Below are positions 25,201 to 35,642 of a DNA stretch of 64,000 bases, piece by piece. Every line of letters begins with the position of its first letter. Position 1 is the stretch's first letter. Both the position numbers and the translations under genes were made by a program. Source of the DNA: Trichoplusia ni (taxonomy: Eukaryota; Arthropoda; Insecta; Lepidoptera; Noctuidae); assembly GCF_003590095.1 (NCBI RefSeq), contig NC_039480.1, positions 5,991,328 through 6,055,327 of the forward strand, written 5' to 3'. Below the pieces are notes generated by a model. That model saw only the letters and a list, made by a program, of their open reading frames with translations, had not been told where the DNA came from and made no database searches.

Positions 25201-28200
25201 TCATAAGAAACACTCTTTGCAGCCACATCGTCTTTCACACAATCCATCCATCGTTTCCATGGTCGTCATCTTCCCCTATATCCATCCACATCAATGAGGA
25301 GGTCAGATAGTATGACTATAATGTATAAAAATGACATTTCGTCGTTCAGCTAAGGAGGCTGAACTGCAAAGAATAAAGCACTATTGTGCAGAAAAGGTTG
25401 AAAGTTCAAATTGGAAATGAGAGCGAATGAATGAAATTTCTATTTTTTCAGCCATCGTTAGCGCTCACAATGTCGTAGTAAGAATACAGTAAAGATGTTG
25501 TATGAAAGTCACACAACTGCAAAACTTCATGACCTTTGATACAAAACTTATGAATAGAAGATTTAATGAAGGTAAGATTAATAATAAAAAAACGCGGTCT
25601 AAGATTCAAGTTAAGTACACAAATCTATCCAGACTCAGTACAAGCATTAGTGGATTACACTTATGCTTGTCCTACGCGGGGATCAAACTTTCGATACGTC
25701 GCGCAAAATATATTTGACGTAAGTAGTGACATATATCACTCGGTTAACCATGCAATCAAAATGGTCTATCTTTCTTTTTTACAGAACAGAATATGTTAGG
25801 GTCCATAAACTTGGTATTCTCTCCTAAATCCAGCTCATTTAAATTCTAGACAACGTTTCAGGCCAAATTCCAGATAAAGCTGAATGGCTAGCTCTAAACA
25901 GATGTGACCTTTTTTGCTGGTACGCCGCCCACGTGCAAGCCTTGCCAGAGATTTTGTCAGTACGCATAAGAAGTGGGCGTTCTAACCATTTACGTAATAT
26001 ATGTAAGCCAAGGATGCGTAGTAATAAGATAATGCTAGTCTCACACAGTGCAAGACTCTCATACATAATGTTATATTGCATTTGAATAGAAAACGAATAG
26101 ATAACTTTAAATTTTTGGGAATGACATTCCTCTTCGACAAGTGGCGTGACTTCCACTTGTCAGGGCCCCAATTCTGCTATTTACAATGGCCGATGAATGA
26201 ATGAAATTTCGCTTAAAAACAATTTTCGTATTCTCTTAAGATTTGTTCTACACAATAATTGGAAATTTAGCAAGGGACAGTACACTCAAGGTCAATACAA
26301 TTAACTTCCAATTATTGTATTGGTAAAATGCTTAATAGAATAGGATATAGGAATAGCAGTTGGATTAAATTTCAAATTTAATACAATCCTTCCTTTTCTG
26401 ACTGGTTCTATTGTATTGTTGATTTTATTTATGAATTTGGTTCCGAAATATTACTATCGAACCGAACCAAGATTGAGTAGCGATACAGTGTCATAACCGT
26501 CGTTAGCTGTCGATAGAGAGTAGTTTTAACACATACTTAGTGTAATGAATTTATAATTATTTAACATGTTTTTAATAAATTTGTTATGTTAAATTATATT
26601 TATTTTAAAAAAAAAAGTATTAGTTTGTTAAAAGAGGCAGAATGTCATTATTTCGTTAGTCTATGATGTTCGGTCGAGAAAAATGTGACTGGGCGGAAAT
26701 TTTGAATAGAGAAGAAGAAGGGCATTCTGTTCGGACATCTCGTGGAAGGACATAAAAAGTTGTAATTTATGAATGTGAATAATATAACTGTTATTTCAAG
26801 TAAGCTGTTTTAATAATTTCCCGAATAGTAACACAAATATTGAGAGAATTCATTACACTAGTATACGAATTAGTACTAGTGTCAGACCTGTTTACGGCAT
26901 CCTTGCATCGAAAGCGACTCAAACAGGACCATTATTAAATGATGTAACGGTTTACTCACGCGTATTTATCGGGGTAGCCCGACTAGTTTCGGACCCAACC
27001 TGAGTCCTTAATCATGAGCAGACGCGGTGGGATCGCGAGTCCAGGACCAGTTATTATTCTTTCTAATTTTACCTACATTTTACATAACAATATTGAATTA
27101 CTATCATCCATACACAAAACCAATAATTTCAACGTGAATACCGCCGTGACCTTCAATTCATTTATACATTTTAATGTTTCGAAGCCCGCAGTATCATGAT
27201 TTGAAATTGAAACGCTATCTCTATTGATCCAAGCAGACATGAAACGGTTGAACTTAGGGCGATGCAAGCTTGAGACAATTTGTTTTGTAAGTCGAGAAAA
27301 AAAATATGCTGTAGTAAAAAGGGGATTTTGTATAATTTGAATACATTAATGACACTTACAATACAATGTTGACACCATACTTCAATTTTGATGTAGTATA
27401 AAAAAAGTTCTAGCAAAACGAGGATTAAATAATAGTACGGTTTTAATTGCATGATTTCTGCTGTTTTAGTTTCAATATTGAGTTCGAAATTTTGGTTTGT
27501 TTAATCAACCGTTTTATCTAGTAAATATATATTCAATAAAAAACCTTTAAAACAACATTTCCATTGTCGAATTATAACTTACATCAGACATGAGAATCAT
27601 GTGCTCATCATAAGCAGCTTAAAATGAAGATGCAACTTTTAATTGTCTGTGTTAAAAAAAAAACATAATTACATTGTAAATATTTTTTTTTTTCTCTAAC
27701 CCACTGTGTCCCACTGCTGGGCAAAGGCCTCCCCCAAATCCGTCCACGACTCTCTATTCTGGGCCGCATGGAACCAGCCTGCGCGGTAAGCATTAAGGTC
27801 GTCTCGCCACCGCTTCCTAGGTCGCCCACGACGACGCCGTCCATCCGTTGGCTCCCATAGTGTGGTGACTTTGGCCCAACGATTGCTTTCCATTGTAAAT
27901 AATTACTACAATAAATTAAAATAAACTAATATTTACATTTTTAAAACTATATCACTATAAAAAGAAAAATATACATTATTTACAAAGCGTCAAAAAAGAC
28001 ATCCTCATCCCTGCCAAAGTCGGGAAACGTGCCCAGAAGGCTGGCTTTTAATACATAATACTACTTTTTGAGCAGTGGTGTATAAGACCACACTAAGTAT
28101 CACTTACAAATTGTTAAACAATGAACTTAGTCATAAATAAAATTGTGAGATACAATAAAACTTCAATGAAATTTACGTCATCTTTCGCAGCTTGAAATCA

Positions 28201-31200
28201 TATTTTTATTTCATTGATAGATCAAAAACAGAACAGGACATTCGCTCGCAGCACAGGCAAAGAACCTAAGTAACTTCATCAAACTTATCTGTACTTTCCT
28301 AATGAGTTGTTCTAAGACAGCATTGACGAACCGCCAAGAGATAAGTACCTGGTTTCACCACGATGTTGCGTGGTGAAACCAGGTATCCAAATATTGAAAT
28401 CTGAAATCGCCCGAAGTGAGCTAGAGTGGTGATCAATGCTCAAACCATCAATATAAAGGAAGTGGCCTGTTTGCAGTAGGGGAAAGTAAATATGCTGCGC
28501 TGGTAGCCTGCCACGGAACGAATATAGGCTGGTATAATAGTTAGTCAACCAACCAAGGAAACAAATCTATAAATTGTATACAGTCGAAACGAAATCGTAT
28601 CATAATTTCTTTACAGAACGGATTGTTACGCAAAGCCCGTAATGGAAGGCATGACTAATAGCTGTCCTTGAAACACGAACATGATTCACATTTAATGTCA
28701 AAAGTTATTATATTCGAAACCTAGGTATTGTGTAATGATATTGGAAGTTAAGGTACGGGAAAATGAACCTTATGGCTTTGGGATAAAGGGCAATGTCGTT
28801 TATCTCTGTTTTATTTTAGTAGGATTCCGGGAGTTCTAAGTAAAATGGTCGCATGTTTGAATCCTGGAACTCAGCAATGTATTTTCGAATTCATTATAAT
28901 AATGCTACTATCCGCTAAAAATGGTGACAAAAATATCGTTAGGAAGCCACACCTGAGAATGTTTCAAGTGTATTTTGTTTCACGTCAGAGGACTACGGGC
29001 GGGGTACACTCTGACACCAGGGGGTACATCAACCTCGTCAAGAAAGAGGTTTGATAGAAGGTCATATGGTGTTTTGTCCTTAATAACTGAGAGTATCTTC
29101 CTTACCTTTTTAAATCACGTAGAAATCCTTATAAATATAACTTATATCTTTAAAACAATGAAAAGAATTGATCGAGAATCTATGAAAAAAGATTTCATAG
29201 AGTCTCGATCAATTGAAGCAGAAACATAATAAGAAGTTGCCGGAAAATATTGGAAACCATCCAAACAGCTAGCTTTAAGCTCTGTCTGGCTTTAGTATTG
29301 CTTTTCTTAACTCACGTGGGTCCCAAAGATAACGAAAAATCCTAATGCACCTGCACTAATTCCAGCATATATATTTGCTTTAACGTTATACAAAACCAGT
29401 CAAGTGTAAATCAAACTTGCGACAATAAGGGATCCGTAAAAATTGTCTAAATAAACACAAATTGGTTGGATGACTAATAAATTTCAGAGTAAATTGAATG
29501 CTGAATAAAAATGCTGAAATTTTATTGGTCTGCCAATAAATTTATGATCGTTATAATCCCTGATTAACCTTTATCTTTATTGTTTATTTTATTAGCAGCA
29601 ACACAAAACATGAAAACACATCATCTGTAAAAATGTCAACTTTTAAGACGGTTCATAAGATACGGCTTAGACGGTAAGATATCGTTATAACCTTTTTGGT
29701 AAGAACCCCTCAAAACAAACCTTTTTTGTGTATAAATTAGAATGCCTGTACTGGCAAGATATATAGGAGAGGGAATAAGTTATCAGTTTCAACATTAATC
29801 TAAAAGTCATCAAGTTAAATGCCAAGGTAATATCACCTGTATTCTAAATTACAGACAACACAATTTAGATTGCCATCGACATGTAAATGATAAGAAGAAT
29901 TGTAGAAACTTAGTTCCACTTATAGAACTTTGTCATTTAACTTTTGAATTACATAACTTTCTACCGAGAACTATTATACGGAAAGTGTTTCGATGTAACG
30001 TGGTTGAGTCACGTCGGGTCCCTGTGTGGGCGCCATTAACGCTTACTGGCGCCCTAACAGGGGCCAAAGTAAAATACTGGTATACCTTGCTGCTATTTAT
30101 GTAGAAGAGCAAAAGTAGTCTTAATATCATTTCTTTAAGTGAAGGCAATCTCCATTTTAATTTTTATTCAAATCTGTATAAATGTTTATTCTTAAAAGTG
30201 AAAACAGACAAACAAACAGAGAAGTACTTTTACATTTATATTATTAAGTAGTTCAAAAGACACTTTACCTCATAACTTGACTAATTATCACTACGCATTG
30301 TAAACTACATTAACGGAAACAAGTTTATTCAACTCTGAAGTGCGACTACAAGAGTCCCTGTCTGGGCGCCAATAACCTCTTAATGGCGCCCAGACAGGGG
30401 CTAAATAAAACTTGTGCTCGTTCGTCGGTTTTACATATCTATTCTCATTTTATAAAATTAACTGCCTGTCTCTTCTGTTTTAAAGCAGACACAAAAATTT
30501 CATTGTTACGCCGTACGTAGTGATTTCGGCACTAATTTCAGACTCTACCGGAGTTCTCAATCATGAGCTAAGCGGTTGAATCCGAAAAACATCTGTCGAT
30601 CCAGATGTACTTACGTAAATAAACCACAATCAAATATTTTGCCAAATAAAATCCTTCATTCATCCAAGTACACATTTAACAATTATTTATTACTTCCTAA
30701 ATAATTTTCCGTATATTTGCTGCATACAGGTCTAAGACGTGACGTTTAGTCTTGCCGGCCATTACATAAAGAAAGCATTCATTATTGTTACGCTAGGTCA
30801 GAATGTGCGAGGTCGTTAGGCTCGGTAAGTGAACTCGCGACCCTGAGTTTAAAATGCGGTCATTCCACTACAAAGTGTGGGGAAATTTAAATATTGACCT
30901 ACATTGGCTGGTTTACCTATTTTTTTGTTGCATGTGTTGTAGGTTTATTTAGTTGGTAGTCTTTTTTGGTTTTTAAAGAAGGAGTTGTATAAACGGAATC
31001 TTATAACTAAGGCGCCACTGTCTGGCTGTCTGTTTGTGTATCTTATTAACTGTCATAGCTAGACTGCAAACATTTTCATAGATTAGCTATTTTTGTTGCT
31101 GCTAGAATAAGAAATAATAAATCGAGGCTAAGAATTTTTTGCAATCCAGTTTTCTAAAAAACTGTTTCCTTCTCTGTTTGGGCCAATGTGTCTTAAAAGA

Positions 31201-34200
31201 TTGCTGTCAAAGAAACGGCAATGTCTTTGTGCATGTGACTTGAATGTTTGAGAAATCCCTCGCCACGGTAGGATTAAATTCCGTCGTGTGGGATCCGTAT
31301 TTCTTTTCTCAAAAAAAGATAATAGTTACAGTCAGAAGTCAATATTCTGAGTCATTCACATATTGCCCCAAAAAGGCTAGAGGTGAATGGCTTTCCAATA
31401 GAGTTTGCTACCATTAATCATTGTATTTTGGCAGCCAATAGAACACAATGTAAAAATCGATACGGTCGAGTTTAATAATATAAAGGGTAACGGTATCAAA
31501 AATAAATGAACTTCAATAAAGTTTATGATGGTGTGCTTGTTATAAGCATATTACAATTGCGGTAAAGATTAGATTTACGAGTATTTATGGGCCTTCGATT
31601 AAATAATGTAATCAATGTCCTAGATTTTTCCAAAATGTTGGGTTCGGTTTTCAGTCTAACTGGAAGCAGCTAAGTACTAGTGTTTTACAAGGAGCGACTG
31701 CCTATCTGACCTCCTCAACCCTGTTACCTGGGCCATACGATACCCCTTAGTTAGACTGGTTATCAGACATATTAGACCACCAATCTAACATGCCTTCCGA
31801 AACACGTTATGAGATTGAAGGTCATCCATCCAATTCCGACCGTATCAAAGTGATAGCATAGCCACGAGCTGTTTTACCAATTTAATAATATATGAGAGCT
31901 TTCTTTGAGCGGCTCGCGTCTTCTACCACATATGATACATACTATTGAACCGTACATCTATTTACCGTACATCGTTTATTGACCTTTCCAAAGCTCACAA
32001 TTTATTGAATTATATCTTTGACAGTGGTTTCTTAGGTTTACGCGAATGTTAGACATTGAAATGAAACTACTTTTACGGTTCATTCATACTACGTAGGTCG
32101 GACCACAAATAATTTATTAAAATATGAAGGTAGAACGAGCAACATCTTCTGTCAAGACGAACGCCATCTCAGTCTGCCCGTGACCATGATACCTGCAAAG
32201 GTTTCGAAACGTCGGGAACTAAAATCTAAAATTAAACCGCTATAAAATCCGTAAAAGTAGTTTCATTTCAATCTTTGACAGTGTCAATGGCACAGTCCAT
32301 AAATCATAATTTTCTGTTATTCTGTAATTTATATTTTTTACGAGATCGTTTAGTCACAAGGCCTTGACTTCGAAGCGATTTATCTTTGACAATTTTTGTT
32401 GTTCAGAAAGAGGCAAAAACAAGTGTCTAATATTTTGTTTATCTAACTGAAGAACTAATAGATTTTTACTTTTTATACCCAGCCGTCATCCCTATGATAA
32501 TCTCCATAGTCTACCGATGGGTACCAATACCGCATGAAATAGAAGTTTAATGAAATCTGTGAGATTCCGTGCCAGTCTCGAAGTAAACTCGAGGCGTACT
32601 GTGCAAAGACATGGCGACCGGTATTGAAAGTGGAATTCGTATAACAATGGATGCCTTGACAGGTTGACAACCTTTTTAATGGCTGGGAGGAAGATTGGTG
32701 AAATTATTGTCAAGATACATCTTTTTTTAATTAAAAATAACTGCTTTAGCGAAGTGTATTGTTTAAAGAGCTACGATTTCCTCATTTATCTAACCTACTC
32801 TTTATCTAAGTTCTTCTTGTGCTTTCATTCTTATTTCCTTGAATACGAAAATTATATGGAATTTGTTTGTCCGAAATGATGTTTTATAACTGAACAAACA
32901 GATTTTAAAATAGATTTCAACTTTTCAAATCCATTTAACATCCCCATGACCATCAAAGGCAGTTTATTAGATGTTATTGAATACGTCATGCAAATTAACA
33001 ATTTTATAGACATTTTTGCACGAAATTGGCTGTCGTTTTGCTTTAGCACGATACGGAATACCAACGAAGCTCGCGATTCTTCGAGAACGTTCTGTGCCTG
33101 TCTGCATTTGGCAATGTCTCTTTCTTGCACTAGAAGGGACACCAATATTATTGATTGGTGCAAGTTCAATACGTCTGCTTGTAATGTTAGATTTAACTAG
33201 ATAAAAGAGTAAATTATATTGGTTCAATTAATTAGTTAAACAAGTGAAAAAAATATGTTTACTTATAATTTTCATCAAAATATCTCGTTATTGCTTGTAA
33301 AGAAAGGTACTCGCCACGGAGTAAGTATTCGCACTGAACAGACCCTGACCAGATTTTTTTGCAAAAATAGAGATTTTTGCAAAAAAACCCATTCGTTTTT
33401 TATTGGATACACTAACATACTTAGGTATTTTAAAAGTTGAACAATCATTCTTTGCGTGTAATGTCGTAAAAAAAACGTAGCTTAAAAATAAAACGCGACT
33501 AAAAACAAATGTGAAACAGAAATCAAAAATACTAGTGAAATAATATATCAGTCGTAGGTATCCATATTTATTTAATACGTATTTGTATCTAAAGTCACAC
33601 CAAGATTGTTTACCTGTTCAAAAACTTAAACAAATAACGTCTTCGATTGACATTTTGTCAACACAAGTTTTTTTTTTACATCAGAAGTAACGGCGGACTC
33701 AATTTATTCATTTATTCAAAAGCTTTCAAGAATCGTCATTGGCGAAATCGATTTGAATGAAATTTATATGAGGGCAATGCAGCAAAGTTTATTTTAGATA
33801 GCCTCTTTTTACAATTAGTTATTTTATATTATAACCAAATGATAGATTATTAAATTTAGTACATGGAAGTACTTAAAAATAACCTTGATAAATTTTCATG
33901 TTTTTTTCGACCCTTAGGTATTTCGATTTTTGTGATGTGATTAATAAACTTTAATAAGTATCTATTCAAATATTGCAAGCCACATAACAGAATGTATTAC
34001 GTCAAAAATACTTCTAAATGCAATACTCAAAGATTTTGACAGTTGCTTAGTCGCGTCACAAAATTAAATCGACTGTATTTAATTTTTTATTTTCCTATTT
34101 CACATTTTAAGGACTAACAACATCTAGTGTATTGATACACCTATAAAACAAGATACTGCGTCATCCATTGACCTATTAGGTACCAAATAATATCTAGGCG

Positions 34201-34804
34201 TCGTAATAAAGAGCAATGCACTGAAAACTAGGTCAGGTAAAGGGATGTTACAAATGTCATCTTTTATTAAAACTTTTCGAGGCCATTTCAATTACTTACA
34301 TGTTGTTATTGAAATGGCATAGTTTTAAACATATTTAATTGAAATAAACGTAATTTTTTTTTTATTGTATTTTTTTAAGGTGACGATAAAATCGTCAAAT
34401 GAGTTACTTTTTTTGTATCATTATTATATAATTTACGATATCATAAGCTTTTAGTATAAATAATTGTGATTATTAAACGTTTTTGTAACTTTAAATTCAT
34501 TAAAAAATATTATTATGTAATGTGTAATCATAATATTCAGTGTAAATAATTTGAATTGCGGTTTCAATAATTACAAAAGCCAAATAAAACAGCGCCATAG
34601 CTATCATTAAATTTGTTTTTCTTTTTTTTACATTGACATAATGACAATTGTCTTTCAGCCATCATTTGTTTTTTTTTTTAACTTTCATGTAAAATCAATG
34701 TTGTTTACATTCGTCTTTTTGATTAAATACTATTTTTTATTCAAAATAAGTATATAAAGGTTATTACTTACTTGACTGAAGTTGAATTCTCTGGGTAGAG
34801 ACAT
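13216..34804 (-). CDS. SLC16-family monocarboxylate transporter, 18 coding exons, 717 aa
   Basis: Exons in order: 34804-34772, 22597-22496, 21973-21866, 21362-21226, 20665-20472, 19944-19801, 19395-19329, 18938-18823, 18406-18263, 17792-17629, 17378-17303, 16669-16543, 16150-16016, 15550-15408, 15115-15010, 14407-14334, 14120-13974 and 13352-13216. All junctions are GT-AG and every phase matches. The protein is a plasma-membrane major-facilitator carrier. A Ser/Pro-rich cytosolic N-terminus of about 130 residues is followed by the family signature DGGYGW (133-138). A second signature, YFDKHRALANG, lies near 257-267, and helix 6 ends in ATLYRP. A cytosolic loop of about 200 residues precedes helix 7 (SWRFGLLCASVALMS). 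Helix 8 has LDLCGR, with Asp574 and Arg578 spaced like the functional Asp/Arg pair of MCT1. The C-tail is short and acidic. Known members carry lactate, pyruvate or other monocarboxylates with protons; the substrate here is unknown. The resemblance is to MCT12/14-type proteins with a long loop. Confidence 0.93.
13495..13575 (+). repeat. 3' end of repeat family O
   Basis: ACCAGTAGTCCCTGATATTA ... GCGTTCAAA ... TTCAGCTTTATAATATTA is the tail shared with the copies at 16705-16975, 41165-41400 and 57745-58015. Confidence 0.6.
13615..13700 (-). repeat. fragment of repeat family C
   Basis: Reverse complement of AACTATGTTGGGGTCGGCTT and CCAGTCTAACCGG, the head of family C (best copy 43077-43275). 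Confidence 0.7.
13700..13955 (-). repeat. repeat family P inside a transporter intron
   Basis: The minus strand reads TTTTTATACACTCACTTTC, (TTTG)n, GGTTGGATTTTTG, GAGGCACTTCACGATAAGCT and GGCTGGACCAATTTTTATTA. It starts within 20 bases of the donor at 13973. Confidence 0.65.
14460..14625 (-). repeat. tRNA-derived SINE, family A
   Basis: Tail (GGATTAAATT, CTGGGCCTGGGTGTCTTTG on the minus strand) and box A (TTAACCAAGTGGTTGAGG) are present; box B is decayed. It lies in a transporter intron, sense to the gene, about 50 bases from the exon at 14407. Confidence 0.75.
15576..15865 (+). repeat. repeat family C, nearly complete
   Basis: CATCATCATCCTAGCCTTTT, GTTGGGGTCGGCTTCCAGTC, GACTGCCTATCTGACCTCC, CACGACACCCCTTAGTCAGA and ACGACTGTCAAAGAAGTGTA are all present. 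Other copies: 19057-19312, 22770-23010, 31612-31870, 43077-43275, 53665-53905 (-) and 61430-61640. Non-coding. Confidence 0.8.
16705..16975 (+). repeat. repeat family O
   Basis: CTAGCTGTTACCAGCGACTT, CGTCCGCGTGGTTAGAAG, GATGAATGGCCTATT, ACCAGTAGTTCCTGAGATTA, GCGCGTTCAAACAAACAAAC and a TTTATAATATTA end. A common lepidopteran interspersed repeat with no ORF. Confidence 0.75.
17425..17570 (-). repeat. tRNA-derived SINE, family A
   Basis: Tail and box B region (GGGGATCGAAACTGCTACAC on the plus strand) present, in the intron between transporter exons 17378-17303 and 17792-17629. Confidence 0.75.
19057..19312 (+). repeat. repeat family C
   Basis: From CATCATCCTCCCATCCTTTT through GGAAAAGACTAGGATGATGA. 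The ends form a short inverted pair (CATCATCCTCCCATCCTTTTCC at the left, its relative at the right), suggesting this family has terminal inverted ends. Confidence 0.7.
19495..19655 (+). repeat. repeat family O-related copy
   Basis: TTCGCCCGCGTCGAGGTCGG, CTTTCTCAAGGTCAACTCTA, TCTGTATCAAATTTCATTAA and AAATCAGTTCAGTGGTTTAG match the reverse of the copy at 46020-46250. Confidence 0.65.
20254..20434 (-). repeat. tRNA-derived SINE, family A, full length
   Basis: From ACGACTCCCACATTAAGGAA to CTCGGCTATCC. On the minus strand box A is GATAGCCGAGTGGTTGAGG, followed by a decayed box B. It lies 37 bases from the donor of the exon 20665-20472. Confidence 0.8.
20815..21020 (+). repeat. LINE-tail repeat, family N
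   Basis: TTTCTTGCCGGTTCTTCTCC, ATAAGAATGACACCTTGG, AAGTGCCTGGAAAACGG and ATTTGAAATAAAAACTTTTG end in a TTTGATTTGATTTT tail. Another truncated copy is at 22050-22130. Confidence 0.75.
21155..21202 (-). repeat. SINE family A box A fragment
   Basis: GTTTGGCGTGGTGACCTCAA followed by CCACCCGGCTATCC, 24 bases from the donor at 21225. Confidence 0.65.
22205..22320 (+). repeat. tail of SINE family B
   Basis: GTAATTTATTTATAATTATG, AGAAATATATAAGCATGTAT and ACACTAGATGGCGTTGTC match the 3' half of the family B copy at 61210-61435. Confidence 0.55.
22770..23010 (+). repeat. repeat family C
   Basis: GCGGCTTCCAGCATGTGTGG through CAACTCGTTATGAC, including ACGACTGTCAAAGATGTTTA. Confidence 0.7.
23020..23170. 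repeat. interspersed repeat of unknown class
   Basis: A CAATACT triplication is followed by ATATTTTTATTGCACTCCAT and GGCACGGCAATGTAGAAGAG. It looks like the reversed 3' end of a LINE-derived repeat; non-coding. Confidence 0.35.
24030..24180 (+). pseudogene. RTE-like LINE C-terminal fragment
   Basis: The frame GRPQARWSDDLRKMAGARC matches the RGRPxxRWxDD signature and ends in a decayed EAYVQQW-type region with GGGGAGGCCTATGTCCAGCA. A related reversed fragment is at 52205-52300. Confidence 0.55.
25610..25755 (-). repeat. tRNA-derived SINE, family A, decayed
   Basis: CCAGACTCAGTACAAGCATT, TGCTTGTCCTACGCGGGGAT and CACTCGGTTAACC; box A is degraded. Confidence 0.65.
26935..27045 (+). repeat. half of palindromic MITE family D
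   Basis: TTAA then ATGATGTAACGGTTTACTCA, TTTATCGGGGTAGCCCGACT and GGACCCAACCTGAGTCC. The second arm is absent. Confidence 0.65.
27690..27895 (-). pseudogene. RTE-like LINE C-terminal fragment, well preserved
   Basis: 65 codons on the minus strand end at a stop near 27696. They carry RRGRPRKRWRDDLNAYRAGW, then NRESWTDLGEAFAQQWD. This is the conserved extreme C-terminus of lepidopteran RTE-like reverse transcriptase ORFs. The upstream sequence is missing, consistent with 5' truncation. Confidence 0.75.
28840..29050 (+). repeat. tRNA-derived SINE, family L
   Basis: TGTTTGAATCCTGGAAC (decayed box B), CACACCTGAGAATGTTTCAA, CACGTCAGAGGACTACGGGC and CACCAGGGGGTACATCAAC. The other copy, in reverse, fills 63790-64000. 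Confidence 0.7.
31213..31300 (+). repeat. tail of SINE family A
   Basis: TGTCTTTGTGCATGTGACTT, GAATGTTTGAGAAATCCC and AGGATTAAATTCCG. The tRNA-like head is missing. Confidence 0.6.
31612..31870 (+). repeat. repeat family C
   Basis: TGTTGGGTTCGGTTTTCAGT, TAGTGTTTTACAAGGAGCGA and CCTTCCGAAACACG present; the middle is shortened. Confidence 0.7.
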
Positions 34805-34908
34805 ATTTTGATGTCAGGGGGCAGTGATATACAATGAAAGTGATCCTCAGACTCCGTACACTCTAGTTTACAGGCGTTTTTGTCGACGGCATAAGCCGAC
34901 TTATACAT
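34772..34908 (-). CDS. first coding exon of the transporter with an overlapping upstream ORF
   Basis: The main ATG at 34804-34802 gives MSLPREFNFSQ and splices in phase 0 to the exon at 22597. Another ATG at 34908-34906, in a different frame, opens MYKSAYAVDKNACK and continues across the junction. It ends at a TAG in the third exon (21873-21871), 113 codons in all. The upstream ATG has C at -3 and the main ATG has A at -3, which suits leaky scanning. I chose the inner ATG because only its frame continues into the transporter. Confidence 0.8.
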
Positions 34909-35457
34909 TTGATCGATGAAAACTATGCTTGTTAAGGGAGCCGTTGTAACAAATTTAATTTTATCCGTCTAAATATAAAATTTCACGAGATTTTTTTATA
35001 ATTTTTCCAATTCACTCACGGCTTGGCGGACATTTTTTTCTTTTGAATATAAAAATTAGATTCTACCAATACTTGGCACTAGTTTTTAATTATTTATTAT
35101 TTTTCTGTATAAAATACTTCCTGGTTCGCGTATTAGATAGTACTGTACTTTGCTACGGAGCCTGCGCGTAACTGCAATCGATTTTTGGTAGAGAATTTTC
35201 CAGGTTGGCAGCACTGGTCGGTGTTGCTACTTTCTTATCCACTTTTATACTAAAACTACCAAACTGAAAAGATCTTTTTCGTAATGTTGTTCAACAATAA
35301 ATCTCAATTTACTTGTTTTTAATTTTTCATGACCATAAAATTCTATCTTCTGACATAAATCAACTGTCAAGACTGATTAGGCCGTCATATTGACTGTCAC
35401 GATACCGTTTCAGAAAGCGATATTAACATGGTTGAGGAAGGGAGAAGCCACTCCAAG
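34909..35457 (-). promoter_or_regulatory. probable 5' UTR and promoter region of the transporter
   Basis: An in-frame TAG precedes the upstream ORF. A locally GC-richer patch (GGAGCCTGCGCGTAACTGC, about 35158-35176) and GGTTGGCAGCACTGG lie within 400 bases. No TATA box is convincing. The region is cut off by the LINE inserted at 35458. Confidence 0.4.
35446..35457. repeat. left target-site duplication of the LINE
   Basis: AGCCACTCCAAG, repeated exactly at 40945-40956 after the poly(A) tail. Confidence 0.9.
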
Positions 35458-35642
35458 AAAAAGCGCGGGAAACTTTCAAACTTGGCGGACGCGGTTTTTT
35501 GGTTTCTTGGGAAAAAAAACAATTTTTTAGTATTTTAATCATCAATAGTAGTAAGTTTATGTACATATTCTTTTCTTCTTAGTGTAAATATACTTTTTCC
35601 TTCCATTGGTAAGTCATTTTTAACTAATTACTTAAGATTACA

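Larger units (their letters stand above)
22598..34771 (-). other. 12.2-kb first intron of the transporter gene
   Basis: Bounded by the donor after CAA (34772) and the acceptor before GAG (22597). It holds family C copies (22770-23010, 31612-31870), LINE fragments (24030-24180, 25150-25300, 27690-27895), a SINE A copy (25610-25755), a SINE L copy (28840-29050), hairpins at 28346-28385 and 29166-29214, and two palindromes at 30018-30065 and 30354-30401. A copy of repeat J lies at 32395-32515. I found no further exon. Confidence 0.6.

Noticed and set aside
25839..26156. 105-codon minus-strand frame
   Set aside because: No domain, no start or splice context, and it lies within repeat-rich intron DNA of the transporter.
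32852..33227. Overlapping minus-strand frames that look faintly like a receptor or an esterase N-terminus (SFVGIPYR)
   Set aside because: The resemblance is limited to a few residues, the two frames compete, and no adjoining exons continue either one.
34772..34908. MYKSAYAVDKNACK frame as the true N-terminus of the transporter
   Set aside because: It leaves exon 1 in phase 2, and in that phase the joined frame hits TAG in the third exon. The inner ATG at 34804 gives a continuous 717-residue protein.
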